From: an uncultured Prevotellaceae bacterium
GTDB taxonomy: Bacteria > Bacteroidota > Bacteroidia > Bacteroidales > Bacteroidaceae
Direction of reading: 5' to 3'
Length of the DNA: 8,860 bases
NCBI GenBank assembly: GCA_946644025.1
Contig: CAMPCG010000104.1
Location: 1-8,860 of the forward strand
Position numbers and translations under genes: made by a program
Shown: in pieces, positions 1 through 5,508 of the stretch
How the letters are laid out: every line of letters begins with the position of its first letter
Position numbering within the stretch: the first letter of the stretch is position 1
The notes under the pieces: generated by a model
Database searches by the model: none
The model's input: only the letters and a program-made list of their open reading frames with translations
What the model was told of the DNA's origin: nothing

Positions 1-301
1 CGAGCTGCCGTTCGAACGACGCCTTCAGCTCGGCTATCTGGCTCTCGTAGGTACGCCTCGTCAGGTCCTTCAGCTCCTGCAGCCGTTTCTCGTAGTTCTC
101 CTTTTGTGCCGCCAGCTGCTTCTCGGCTGTCGTCATCTGGTGTGTCACCTGCCGTGTGAGGCTTTCCACCTTGGTCTTTTCCACGTCGCGCTCTGTCGTC
201 AGCCTGCCTATGATGCCGTCCTTCGCCTTGCTGCCCAGGAAGTAGCTGAGGCAGCTCGCCGCGATGAGTGCCAGAATAGCAAGAATGATGTAAATCTCCA
301 T
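1..301 (-). CDS. rmuC: Probable RmuC-like membrane-anchored coiled-coil protein (N-terminal part, runs off left edge)
   Basis: Reading the minus strand from the ATG at 301-299 gives 100 open codons with no stop before the window edge, so only the N-terminus is present. It begins MEIYIILAILALIAASC. Residues about 4-22 form one hydrophobic membrane helix. From about residue 35 onward the chain is charged and rich in Glu, Lys, Gln and Leu (for example QKENYEKRLQELKDL), as expected of a long coiled coil. A single N-terminal anchor followed by a coiled coil is the usual N-terminus of RmuC, a protein tied to DNA recombination that has a nuclease-like domain further along. That diagnostic C-terminal domain lies outside the window, so the family name rests on architecture and resemblance only. 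Another anchored coiled-coil protein remains possible. Codon use has the same strong G/C third positions as the neighbouring genes. The gene is divergent from hpt, and a TAnnTTTG element lies about 47 bases upstream. Confidence 0.62.
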   Translation of the reverse strand, partial: MEIYIILAILALIAASCLSYFLGSKAKDGIIGRLTTERDVEKTKVESLTRQVTHQMTTAEKQLAAQKENYEKRLQELKDLTRRTYESQIAELKASFERQL

Positions 302-348
302 GTCGTGTGTCAGCTTATTGATGTGGCTGTCTTTCTCAATATCGGATG

Positions 349-356
349 CAAAGTTA
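349..356 (-). promoter_or_regulatory. Candidate Bacteroidota -7 element for the rmuC-like gene
   Basis: On the minus strand the sequence is TAACTTTG, a full match to the Bacteroidota -7 consensus TAnnTTTG, ending 47 bases before the ATG. A TTTG lies upstream at 369-372, but only 12 bases away. The usual -33 TTTG sits about 19-20 bases away, so the -33 box is weak or absent. Confidence 0.5.
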
Positions 357-363
357 CGCATTT

Positions 364-426
364 TTCTGCAAACAGGTGAAGGAAGAATCCTCTTTTTTTT
401 TGAAAAGAGGGCTTCTGCAAACAGGT
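364..426. repeat. 14-bp direct repeat flanking a T-rich hairpin
   Basis: TTCTGCAAACAGGT occurs at 364-377 and again, identically, at 413-426, a centre-to-centre distance of 49 bases. Between them, CCTCTTTT (389-396) and AAAAGAGG (403-410) form a perfect 8-bp hairpin with a 6-base loop. The first copy lies just upstream of the candidate -7 element of the rmuC-like gene. The pair could therefore be a duplicated regulatory site, or simply a small local duplication. Confidence 0.55.
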
Positions 427-495
427 AGGGCCGCCACCCCCGCCAGGCCGACACGCACCCTTGCCGGAAGGCCCAATCGGTATGCCTACGGCTTA

Positions 496-509
496 TTTAT
501 GGCCATAAA
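496..509. promoter_or_regulatory. 14-bp perfect palindrome, possible operator upstream of hpt
   Basis: TTTATGGCCATAAA is identical to its own reverse complement over 14 bases and ends 46 bases before the hpt -7 element. A continuous palindrome upstream of a promoter resembles a binding site for a dimeric regulator. No regulator gene is visible in the window and the site is not one I recognise. Chance is a real alternative for one site of this length. Confidence 0.3.
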
Positions 510-554
510 GGCAAAAAAACGGGGAAAACTGAGGGCTGTTTGAAATAATTTTAG

Positions 555-562
555 TAATTTTG
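555..562 (+). promoter_or_regulatory. Candidate Bacteroidota -7 element for hpt
   Basis: TAATTTTG matches the consensus TAnnTTTG and lies 49 bases before the hpt ATG, which implies a short leader of roughly 40 bases. The surrounding sequence (about 540-570) is markedly A/T-rich compared with the genes. A TTTG at 539-542 is 12 bases upstream, too close for a standard -33 box. Confidence 0.55.
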
Positions 563-611
563 CACGCAAAACCATCTATCTATCAACCCTTAAACCTCCC
601 CACGTAAGACT

Positions 612-1148
612 ATGAGCAGAATTAAAGTCCTGGACAAGTTCTTCGAGACGTCCATTCCCGAAGCCGACATCAAGAGCCGCATACAGGTTGTGGCCGACCG
701 CATCAACCGCGACTATGAGGGCAAGAACCCCTTGCTGCTGGCCGTGCTCAACGGCGCGTTCGTCTTTGCCTCCGACCTCATGCGCTGCCTCACCATTCCC
801 TGCGAAATATCGTTCGTGAAGCTGGCCTCCTATCAGGGCACCACCTCCACGGGCCGCATCAAGGAGGTGATAGGCATCAACGAAGACCTGAATGACCGTC
901 ACATCATCATCGTAGAGGACATCGTCGACACGGGCCTCACCATGAAGCGCATGGTCGAGGCGCTGGGCACGCGCAACCCCGCCTCGGTGGCCATCTGCCC
1001 CCTGCTGGTGAAGCCCGACCGCCTGCAGGTGGAGCTCGACATCAAGTATGGCGTGATGGAGATACCCAACGACTTCATCGTAGGCTACGGCCTGGACTAC
1101 AACGGGCAGGGCCGCAACCTGCGCGATATCTATACGGTAGTGGAGTGA
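612..1148 (+). CDS. hpt: Hypoxanthine(-guanine) phosphoribosyltransferase
   Basis: This cytoplasmic purine-salvage enzyme transfers the phosphoribosyl group of PRPP to hypoxanthine, and usually guanine, giving IMP or GMP. The 178-residue product has the full length and motifs of the family. The PRPP-binding signature IIIVEDIVDTGLT is at residues 98-110. A VLNGAF loop lies near residues 45-50, and the SY pair of the flexible catalytic loop is at residues 73-74. The purine-contacting Lys is in LLVKPD (K134), and FIVGYGLD is at residues 155-162. The start at 612 is the natural N-terminus and follows an A/T-rich promoter region. No Shine-Dalgarno is present, which is normal for this phylum. The stop codon lies inside the first unit of an 11-bp tandem repeat that fills the gap to adk. 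Its neighbour adk acts in the same purine-nucleotide economy. From memory, hpt and adk are commonly adjacent in Bacteroidales. Confidence 0.95.
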   Translation: MSRIKVLDKFFETSIPEADIKSRIQVVADRINRDYEGKNPLLLAVLNGAFVFASDLMRCLTIPCEISFVKLASYQGTTSTGRIKEVIGINEDLNDRHIIIVEDIVDTGLTMKRMVEALGTRNPASVAICPLLVKPDRLQVELDIKYGVMEIPNDFIVGYGLDYNGQGRNLRDIYTVVE

Positions 1149-1304
1149 AAGGGAAGTGAAAGGGGAGTGAAGGGGGAGTGAAGGGGGAGTGAAGGGGGAG
1201 TGAAAGGGACGTTACTTTCAAGGTGAAAATGCCTCCCCCTCTCATCCGCAGAAGTATCGTCACTTTCACTCCCCTTTCACTCCCCCTTCACTCCCCTTTC
1301 ACTC
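1143..1304. repeat. Facing arrays of an 11-bp repeat forming a very long inverted repeat
   Basis: Six tandem 11-bp units (GAGTGAAAGGG or GAGTGAAGGGG) occupy 1143-1208, the first overlapping the last codon and stop of hpt. Four units in inverted orientation (CCCTTTCACTC type) occupy 1261-1304. Aligning 1159-1218 with 1251-1310 gives a 60-bp stem with 54 Watson-Crick pairs, 4 G-U pairs and 2 mismatches, closed by a 32-base loop (1219-1250). The left arm also has runs of 3-5 G separated by 6-7 bases, which fits a G-quadruplex pattern. In an hpt-adk transcript this would be a massive hairpin that could block read-through or define separate mRNA ends. No T-tract follows, so it is not a standard intrinsic terminator. 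Confidence 0.85.
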
Positions 1305-1305
1305 C

Positions 1306-1365
1306 TCTTTAATATAAATGAGAATCATAAAACTTCTTTAATATAAATGAGAATCATAAAACTTC
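1306..1365 (+). repeat. Perfect 29-bp tandem duplication carrying duplicated start codons
   Basis: The unit at 1306-1334 is repeated without change at 1335-1363, and the identity runs two bases further. It starts TCTTTAATATAAATGAGAAT. Each copy carries an A-rich start-like region and an ATG (1318 and 1347). From the first ATG the reading gives MRIIKLL and then TAA (1339-1341). From the second ATG the same MRIIKL continues in frame into adk. A precise tandem copy suggests recent slippage or recombination next to the long hairpin. Confidence 0.85.
1318..1341 (+). other. Seven-codon upstream ORF made by the first repeat copy
   Basis: ATG at 1318 reads MRIIKLL and stops at TAA 1339-1341, six bases before the second ATG at 1347. 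The start surroundings (TTTAATATAAATG) are identical to those of the second copy, so if one ATG is used the other should be competent too. It could act as a leader ORF for adk or be an inert by-product of the 29-bp duplication. Nothing in the sequence proves translation. Confidence 0.3.
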
Positions 1366-1475
1366 CCCATTCGCCCAGCGACGTTGAGGCCCGCAAGGGC
1401 GACCTGCTGCCCGACCAGTGGTTCAAGGGCAAGGAGCAGCGTGTTACCGTCAATACAGAAAACCAGTATATAAAG

Positions 1476-2048
1476 ATGAAAAACATTGTAATCTTCGGTG
1501 CTCCCGGCTCAGGCAAGGGCACCCAGAGCGATAAGCTCATCGAGCGCTACGGACTGCAGCACATCTCCACGGGCGACGTGCTGCGCGCCGAAATCAAGAA
1601 AGGCACCCCCCTGGGTGTCACCGCACAGGGATACATCGACCAGGGCCAGCTCATCCCCGACGAGCTGATGGTCTCCATCCTCGCCTCGGTCTACGACGGC
1701 TTCGGCCGCGGCCACAAGGGCGTCATCTTCGACGGATTCCCCCGCACCATCCCCCAGGCCGAGGCACTGAAGCAGATGCTGGCCGAGCGCGGCGACAAGG
1801 TGGCCGCGATGATTGAGCTCGACGTGCCCGAGGACGAGCTGATGAAGCGCCTACTGCTGCGCGGACAGCTGGCCGGACGCGCCGACGACAACGAGGAGAC
1901 CATCAAGAAGCGCCTCGTCGTCTACCACCAGCAGACGCAGCCCCTCATCGCCTGGTACAGCCAGGAGGGACTGCACCACCACATCGACGGGCTGGGCGAG
2001 CTCGACCGCATCTTCAAGGATATCTGCGCCGTCGTGGACAGCCTATGA
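1476..2048 (+). CDS. adk: Adenylate kinase
   Basis: Adenylate kinase interconverts AMP + ATP and 2 ADP in the cytoplasm. From ATG 1476 the product is 190 residues, matching the short-LID form usual in Bacteroidota. The P-loop GAPGSGKGTQ is at residues 8-17. The AMP-site STGDVLR is at residues 31-37, with GQLIPD at 57-62 and FDGFPRT at 85-91. A short LID with RADDNEETIKKRL lies at residues 135-147 and lacks zinc-binding Cys residues. I chose 1476 because MKNIVIFGAPGSGKGT is the family's normal N-terminus and the ATG has an A/T-rich lead (TATATAAAG). The frame stays open back to ATG 1347, adding 43 codons, most with G/C third positions. That longer start begins inside a 29-bp tandem repeat and is discussed as a finding. 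The gene shares its strand with hpt but is separated from it by a large inverted repeat, so co-transcription is uncertain. Confidence 0.95.
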   Translation: MKNIVIFGAPGSGKGTQSDKLIERYGLQHISTGDVLRAEIKKGTPLGVTAQGYIDQGQLIPDELMVSILASVYDGFGRGHKGVIFDGFPRTIPQAEALKQMLAERGDKVAAMIELDVPEDELMKRLLLRGQLAGRADDNEETIKKRLVVYHQQTQPLIAWYSQEGLHHHIDGLGELDRIFKDICAVVDSL

Positions 2049-2197
2049 TTGGAGGAGATGAGGAGGTGAAGTGGGTTACACTTCCAGGTTCCCCATCTCT
2101 TCGCCTCCCCGCCTCCTTGTTCCGTTTCTTCCGCTGCGATTCCATCGCAGCAAAACCACAACATACAAAACTCAAACCTAACTAAAAACCCAGAACT
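2049..2197 (+). other. Intergenic region adk to lipoprotein, with small hairpins
   Basis: This gap holds two clear inverted repeats. GAAGTG and CACTTC (about 2068-2084) enclose a 5-base loop within purine-rich then pyrimidine-rich sequence that can pair further, imperfectly. GCTGCGAT (2133-2140) and ATCGCAGC (2144-2151) form a perfect 8-bp stem with a 3-base loop. The first may end the adk transcript. Neither is followed by a T-run. The last 45 bases before the lipoprotein ATG are A/C-rich, as is common in Bacteroidota leaders. I find no TAnnTTTG element here. Confidence 0.5.
2133..2151 (+). other. Perfect 8-bp stem-loop in the leader of the lipoprotein gene
   Basis: GCTGCGAT, loop TCC, ATCGCAGC. 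It is followed by AAAACC, so it is not a typical terminator on the plus strand. It sits 46 bases before the lipoprotein ATG and could mark the 5' end of its mRNA or close the adk transcript. Confidence 0.4.
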
Positions 2198-5100
2198 ATG
2201 AAACCTACCGACAACCTTTTCCGAAGGGCTGCCCTTTTCTTCGTTGGCACCCTTATCCTGACAGGCTTCGCTGCCTGTGGCGAGAAAAGCAGCGGCGACG
2301 ACGTCACTCCCCCGCCGACCACCGAGGTGGTGGAGCACCCCGTGGCCGTGGTGCAGTATGAAGGCTCACGCCAGGCCCGGTCCGACGTGCAGACCCTGCT
2401 CGAGATTGCCACCAAGCTCACGGCCCTGCGCTGGGCACTCTATGCCAACTTCACCGACAACTTCAATGCCGAGAGTGGCTTCAATGCCGGAGCCACCATT
2501 CCCGATGCGTCAGCATCGGGCCATGCCGACTGGACAGCCTACCTCCAGCTGGTCAACGACATGAGCGTCAACGCCGATGCCTACGTCGAGGCCCTGCAGC
2601 GACTGACCGACAACGGCATCTGGGATGCCAGGAAGGCCTCGACGCGAGCCGTTAACCCGCCGCTGAAGGACTTCTTTATGGTGTTCTACAACGCAGATCA
2701 AATACTCGACTCGGGCCACCAGAAAATACTCGACGTGATGCATAGCAACGGGGGGAAGCTGAACAACTCCGAGGAGTGGAAGAAGCTTTACGACGAGATG
2801 CCCGAAGAGTACAGGTTTGGCGAGACCGACTACAGGCAGTGGCGCAACCGCGTGGTCAACAAGGACTACGGCGCATGGAACACGCGGGCCTTCATCAGCT
2901 CAAGGCTGTTCGACCTGATGTGCTGGGAGCAGGACTTCTACGACACGGCGCGCGACCTGTCGGGCGACAAAGACCCCAGGACCATGCACATGGTCAATGT
3001 GGGCAACGGACTGACCGAGCAGGGCATGAACCTGGAACTTTCCATCTACAAGACCTTCAACCCCGCCCTTTCTGGCTTTTGCGACGGCATAGACCTGGGA
3101 AAGAGCGGCGTGACGCTCGTCAACGCCGTGAGCAAGGGCGACGCCAACGAGACGCGCGACGCCATGCTCACCATCTCGAACGTCATTGCCACGCAGGTGG
3201 GAGGCTTCGACTCCAACTCCAAATGGTGGATGGGCGAGACGGTGAACATCGGCTATGAAGCCATGAGGCAGACCGTGTTCAGCGACCTCAGCAAGATGAC
3301 CGCCGACGAGAACGCGCTTGGCAGCGATGTGGGACTCATCAACATCAAGGACCTCGACAACACGGGAGCACAGGTCTTCATCATCGACAACGGCAACGGG
3401 CAGACCAAGGTGGCGCTGGCCACCAACGGCGAGGCCACCGTGCCCTTCACAAAGAACGGCACCTACACCATCACCGGCGTAGATGCCAGCGGAAACACCA
3501 GCACCACCACCGTCGGCGCACAGACGGGACAGAACACCAGCGCCGAGGTCGACACGAAGAAGAAGGAAGATGAAGACATTCCCAAGAACCCGCGCCTCAG
3601 CGTCAGTCCCGACGAGTTGAGCTTCGAGGGCGACGAAGACGCGATGACCGTCACCGTCAATACCAACTACCGCTACTACGGCGTGAAGGCCGACCAGGAG
3701 TGGATCAAGGCCGTGCCCGTCAGCGGCAGCAACCAGGTGCGCGTCAGCGTGCCGATGAACCCCACGGGCAAGGAGCGCACAGGCCATGTCTACGTCATGG
3801 CCACCGACAAGGCGGGCAACATCCTCCGCACCGTCGCCGTGAACGTCTACCAGGAGCGCAACGATGCCGGCGGCGTCATTCCCGACACCAACGAGCTGCG
3901 CTTCGCCTATAACGCCTACGACAAGGGCTTCGGCGTGCAGCTCGTAGATTACGAGTATCTCGGTGCCTTCGTCAAGGACGACAAGGACAAGTCGTGGCTC
4001 AGCGTCTCGGCCGGTGCCACAGACCGCTACGTCACGGTCTATGTGGAAGAAAACAAGACGGGCACGGAGCGCCGCGGCACCATCCTCGTCATGGGCAGCA
4101 ACACGCTCGACCCCTGGAACGACGGCGGGTATATGTCGGTGGAGGTGACCGTCGTCCAGGAGGCTGAGGGCAAGCTAACGCTCAGCCCCCCATCGCTCTC
4201 CTTCCCCGTCGAGGGCGGAGCGGCAACCCTCACAGCCACGTTGGAGGGCTATGCCCGGCTGGGCAGCTTCATCGATACCGACGGGCAGGGGTGGCTCGAA
4301 GTGAAGCCCGACGGGCCGTCGAAGACCGTCAGCGTGACCTGCAAGAAAAACGATACGGGCACGGAGCGCACAGGTCACTTCTACGTCTTCGCCACCAACT
4401 TCGACGACCCCGTCGTGGGCGACATTAAGCAGGTGAAGGTAGAGGTGAAGCAGTCGGCCGACAACTCCAAGGCATACGTCTCGCCCACCACGCTCACCTA
4501 TCCTGCCGAGGGCGGCACGCAGAACGTCACCGTCAACGAGGCCGACTACACCCGCGGCGGCTACTCCATCAGCAACGAGGGCAAGGGATGGGTCAGCGTC
4601 AGCTTCACCAGCTTCTCCCGCGGCATGGACATCACCGTGCAGCCCAACACCACCGGGCAGAAGCGTACCTGCACCGTCAACTGCCATCTGGCCATGAAGG
4701 ACAATCCCTCGGCCGACGAAATCCTCACCCTGCCCATCGCCATCACTCAGGAGGCCAACGAGCTGGCACCCGGAGAAATCATGATGAACGAAATAGCGTC
4801 GTGCGAACTTACCGCCGTGGCCATGATGAAGGACAGGAAGAAGGGCACCACCGCCTCGACCGAATACAAGCAGAGCTTCTCCTCCTTCACCTTCACCCAG
4901 GACGGCTCGACCGTACATGTGCAGGGCGTCAACAACTACAAGGAGGGTGAATACAACGTCTACCAGAACACCATCGCGTTTGACATCGTCAACTTCTCGG
5001 GCAACTTCGCCACCAGCAAGATTGAGAACCTCACCTTCCGCCACGTCTATCAAGACACCTACGTGGACTGGACCTCGCCCGGATTCTATGGCAAGGGCGA

Positions 5101-5398
5101 CGAGGTGGACATGGAGCTCAGTAACATGCCCTGGCAGCGGGCGGTCAGCTCTTACAAGAATGGCGGCAGCTCGTCGTTCACCTATAGCGGCTCTGTCAGC
5201 ACGGGCGTGGCCTTCCTCAAGCTCACGCAGAAGAAGGTGGATGAACCCACGCAGTACTTCGACTATGTGGAGAACAACAACAACAGAGCCATGCTCGTGG
5301 TGAAGTTCCAGGCCACGGGCACTTCCGCCTCGCGCCAGCAGCTCTCCCCGCCGCTGGCCGACGCTCAGACACCCGGCGGCATCGTCTGGAGCAAGTAA
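2198..5398 (+). CDS. Large lipoprotein with four tandem BACON domains, probably surface-exposed
   Basis: The 1066-residue product starts with a short charged stretch, a hydrophobic helix (about 11-24) and a lipobox FAAC with Cys27, so it should be lipid-anchored. Cys27 is followed by GEKSSGDD, an acidic tract like the surface-export signals of Bacteroidota lipoproteins. Residues about 45-390 are mostly helical and unrecognised, rich in Trp, Tyr and Asp. Residues 390-440 look like a small beta/Ig-like module (KNGTYTITGVDASGN), followed by a Lys/Glu/Asp linker. Four BACON domains follow at about 465-553, 565-655, 659-752 and 758-852. Each has a W-(I/L/V)-x-V region, an NxTGxxR motif (N521, N619, N718, N817) and, in most, an ending near VxQE. 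Residues 853-1066 are beta-rich and unknown. BACON domains are known from Bacteroidota surface proteins, often as spacers or in glycan- or mucin-linked proteins. No catalytic domain is visible. It converges on the dockerin gene. Substrate and partners cannot be told from the sequence. Confidence 0.88.
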   Translation: MKPTDNLFRRAALFFVGTLILTGFAACGEKSSGDDVTPPPTTEVVEHPVAVVQYEGSRQARSDVQTLLEIATKLTALRWALYANFTDNFNAESGFNAGATIPDASASGHADWTAYLQLVNDMSVNADAYVEALQRLTDNGIWDARKASTRAVNPPLKDFFMVFYNADQILDSGHQKILDVMHSNGGKLNNSEEWKKLYDEMPEEYRFGETDYRQWRNRVVNKDYGAWNTRAFISSRLFDLMCWEQDFYDTARDLSGDKDPRTMHMVNVGNGLTEQGMNLELSIYKTFNPALSGFCDGIDLGKSGVTLVNAVSKGDANETRDAMLTISNVIATQVGGFDSNSKWWMGETVNIGYEAMRQTVFSDLSKMTADENALGSDVGLINIKDLDNTGAQVFIIDNGNGQTKVALATNGEATVPFTKNGTYTITGVDASGNTSTTTVGAQTGQNTSAEVDTKKKEDEDIPKNPRLSVSPDELSFEGDEDAMTVTVNTNYRYYGVKADQEWIKAVPVSGSNQVRVSVPMNPTGKERTGHVYVMATDKAGNILRTVAVNVYQERNDAGGVIPDTNELRFAYNAYDKGFGVQLVDYEYLGAFVKDDKDKSWLSVSAGATDRYVTVYVEENKTGTERRGTILVMGSNTLDPWNDGGYMSVEVTVVQEAEGKLTLSPPSLSFPVEGGAATLTATLEGYARLGSFIDTDGQGWLEVKPDGPSKTVSVTCKKNDTGTERTGHFYVFATNFDDPVVGDIKQVKVEVKQSADNSKAYVSPTTLTYPAEGGTQNVTVNEADYTRGGYSISNEGKGWVSVSFTSFSRGMDITVQPNTTGQKRTCTVNCHLAMKDNPSADEILTLPIAITQEANELAPGEIMMNEIASCELTAVAMMKDRKKGTTASTEYKQSFSSFTFTQDGSTVHVQGVNNYKEGEYNVYQNTIAFDIVNFSGNFATSKIENLTFRHVYQDTYVDWTSPGFYGKGDEVDMELSNMPWQRAVSSYKNGGSSSFTYSGSVSTGVAFLKLTQKKVDEPTQYFDYVENNNNRAMLVVKFQATGTSASRQQLSPPLADAQTPGGIVWSK

Positions 5399-5419
5399 AC
5401 ACTGTATTATCCACAAGCT

Positions 5420-5456
5420 ACAAGGGCCGGCATCTCTGACAGATGCTGGCCCTTGT
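5420..5456. terminator. Bidirectional terminator-like hairpin between convergent genes
   Basis: ACAAGGGCCGGCATCT (5420-5435) and AGATGCTGGCCCTTGT (5441-5456) form a 16-bp stem with one G-U pair and a 5-base loop. It lies 22 bases after the lipoprotein stop and 53 bases beyond the stop of the convergent dockerin gene. The position and strength fit transcript ends for both genes. There is no marked T-run on either side, so ending by a pure intrinsic mechanism is not proven. Confidence 0.75.
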
Positions 5457-5464
5457 CGTGGGGG

Positions 5465-5494
5465 GCTGGCAGGCATTGCGTGGTCGCTGCCAGC
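5465..5494 (-). terminator. Second hairpin just downstream of the dockerin gene
   Basis: GCTGGCAG (5465-5472) and CTGCCAGC (5487-5494) form a perfect 8-bp stem with a 14-base loop, starting 14 bases past the stop of the minus-strand gene. It may add to transcript ending or 3'-end protection for that gene. The long loop and lack of a T-run make this tentative. Confidence 0.35.
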
Positions 5495-5508
5495 GGGAAA
5501 TCAAGTGC

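Larger units (their letters stand above)
302..611. other. Divergent intergenic region between rmuC-like gene and hpt
   Basis: These 310 bases carry no convincing gene. The short open frames in them lack the G/C-rich third positions of the real genes. They hold a candidate -7 element for each flanking gene (349-356 minus, 555-562 plus), a 14-bp direct repeat (364-377 and 413-426) bracketing a T-rich hairpin (389-410), a GC-rich stretch (about 427-480) and a 14-bp perfect palindrome (496-509). The layout is that of a shared regulatory region. Confidence 0.7.

Noticed and set aside
346..543. 65-codon open frame in the divergent intergenic region
   Set aside because: It crosses the direct repeat, hairpin and palindrome, shows no matching codon bias and has no start context. 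It is better read as regulatory DNA.
1143..1310. Miniature transposable element (MITE) reading of the inverted repeat
   Set aside because: The inverted arms are themselves internal tandem repeats, one arm overlaps the hpt stop codon, and no flanking target duplication of this interval is seen. The 29-bp repeat lies on one side only.
1143..1365. Possible CRISPR array from the repeated units
   Set aside because: The 11-bp units are contiguous with no unique spacers, and the 29-bp duplication has only two abutting copies. No cas gene is nearby.
2900..3787. 295-codon minus-strand open frame inside the lipoprotein gene
   Set aside because: The composition is that of an antisense shadow and there is no promoter or motif. 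It overlaps a well-supported gene completely.
4175..5476. Long minus-strand open frame opposite the lipoprotein gene
   Set aside because: It is antisense to the BACON coding region, where G/C-rich third positions suppress stops. Its translation is Gly/Val/Asp/His-rich without domains, while the plus strand has a lipobox and clear BACON repeats.
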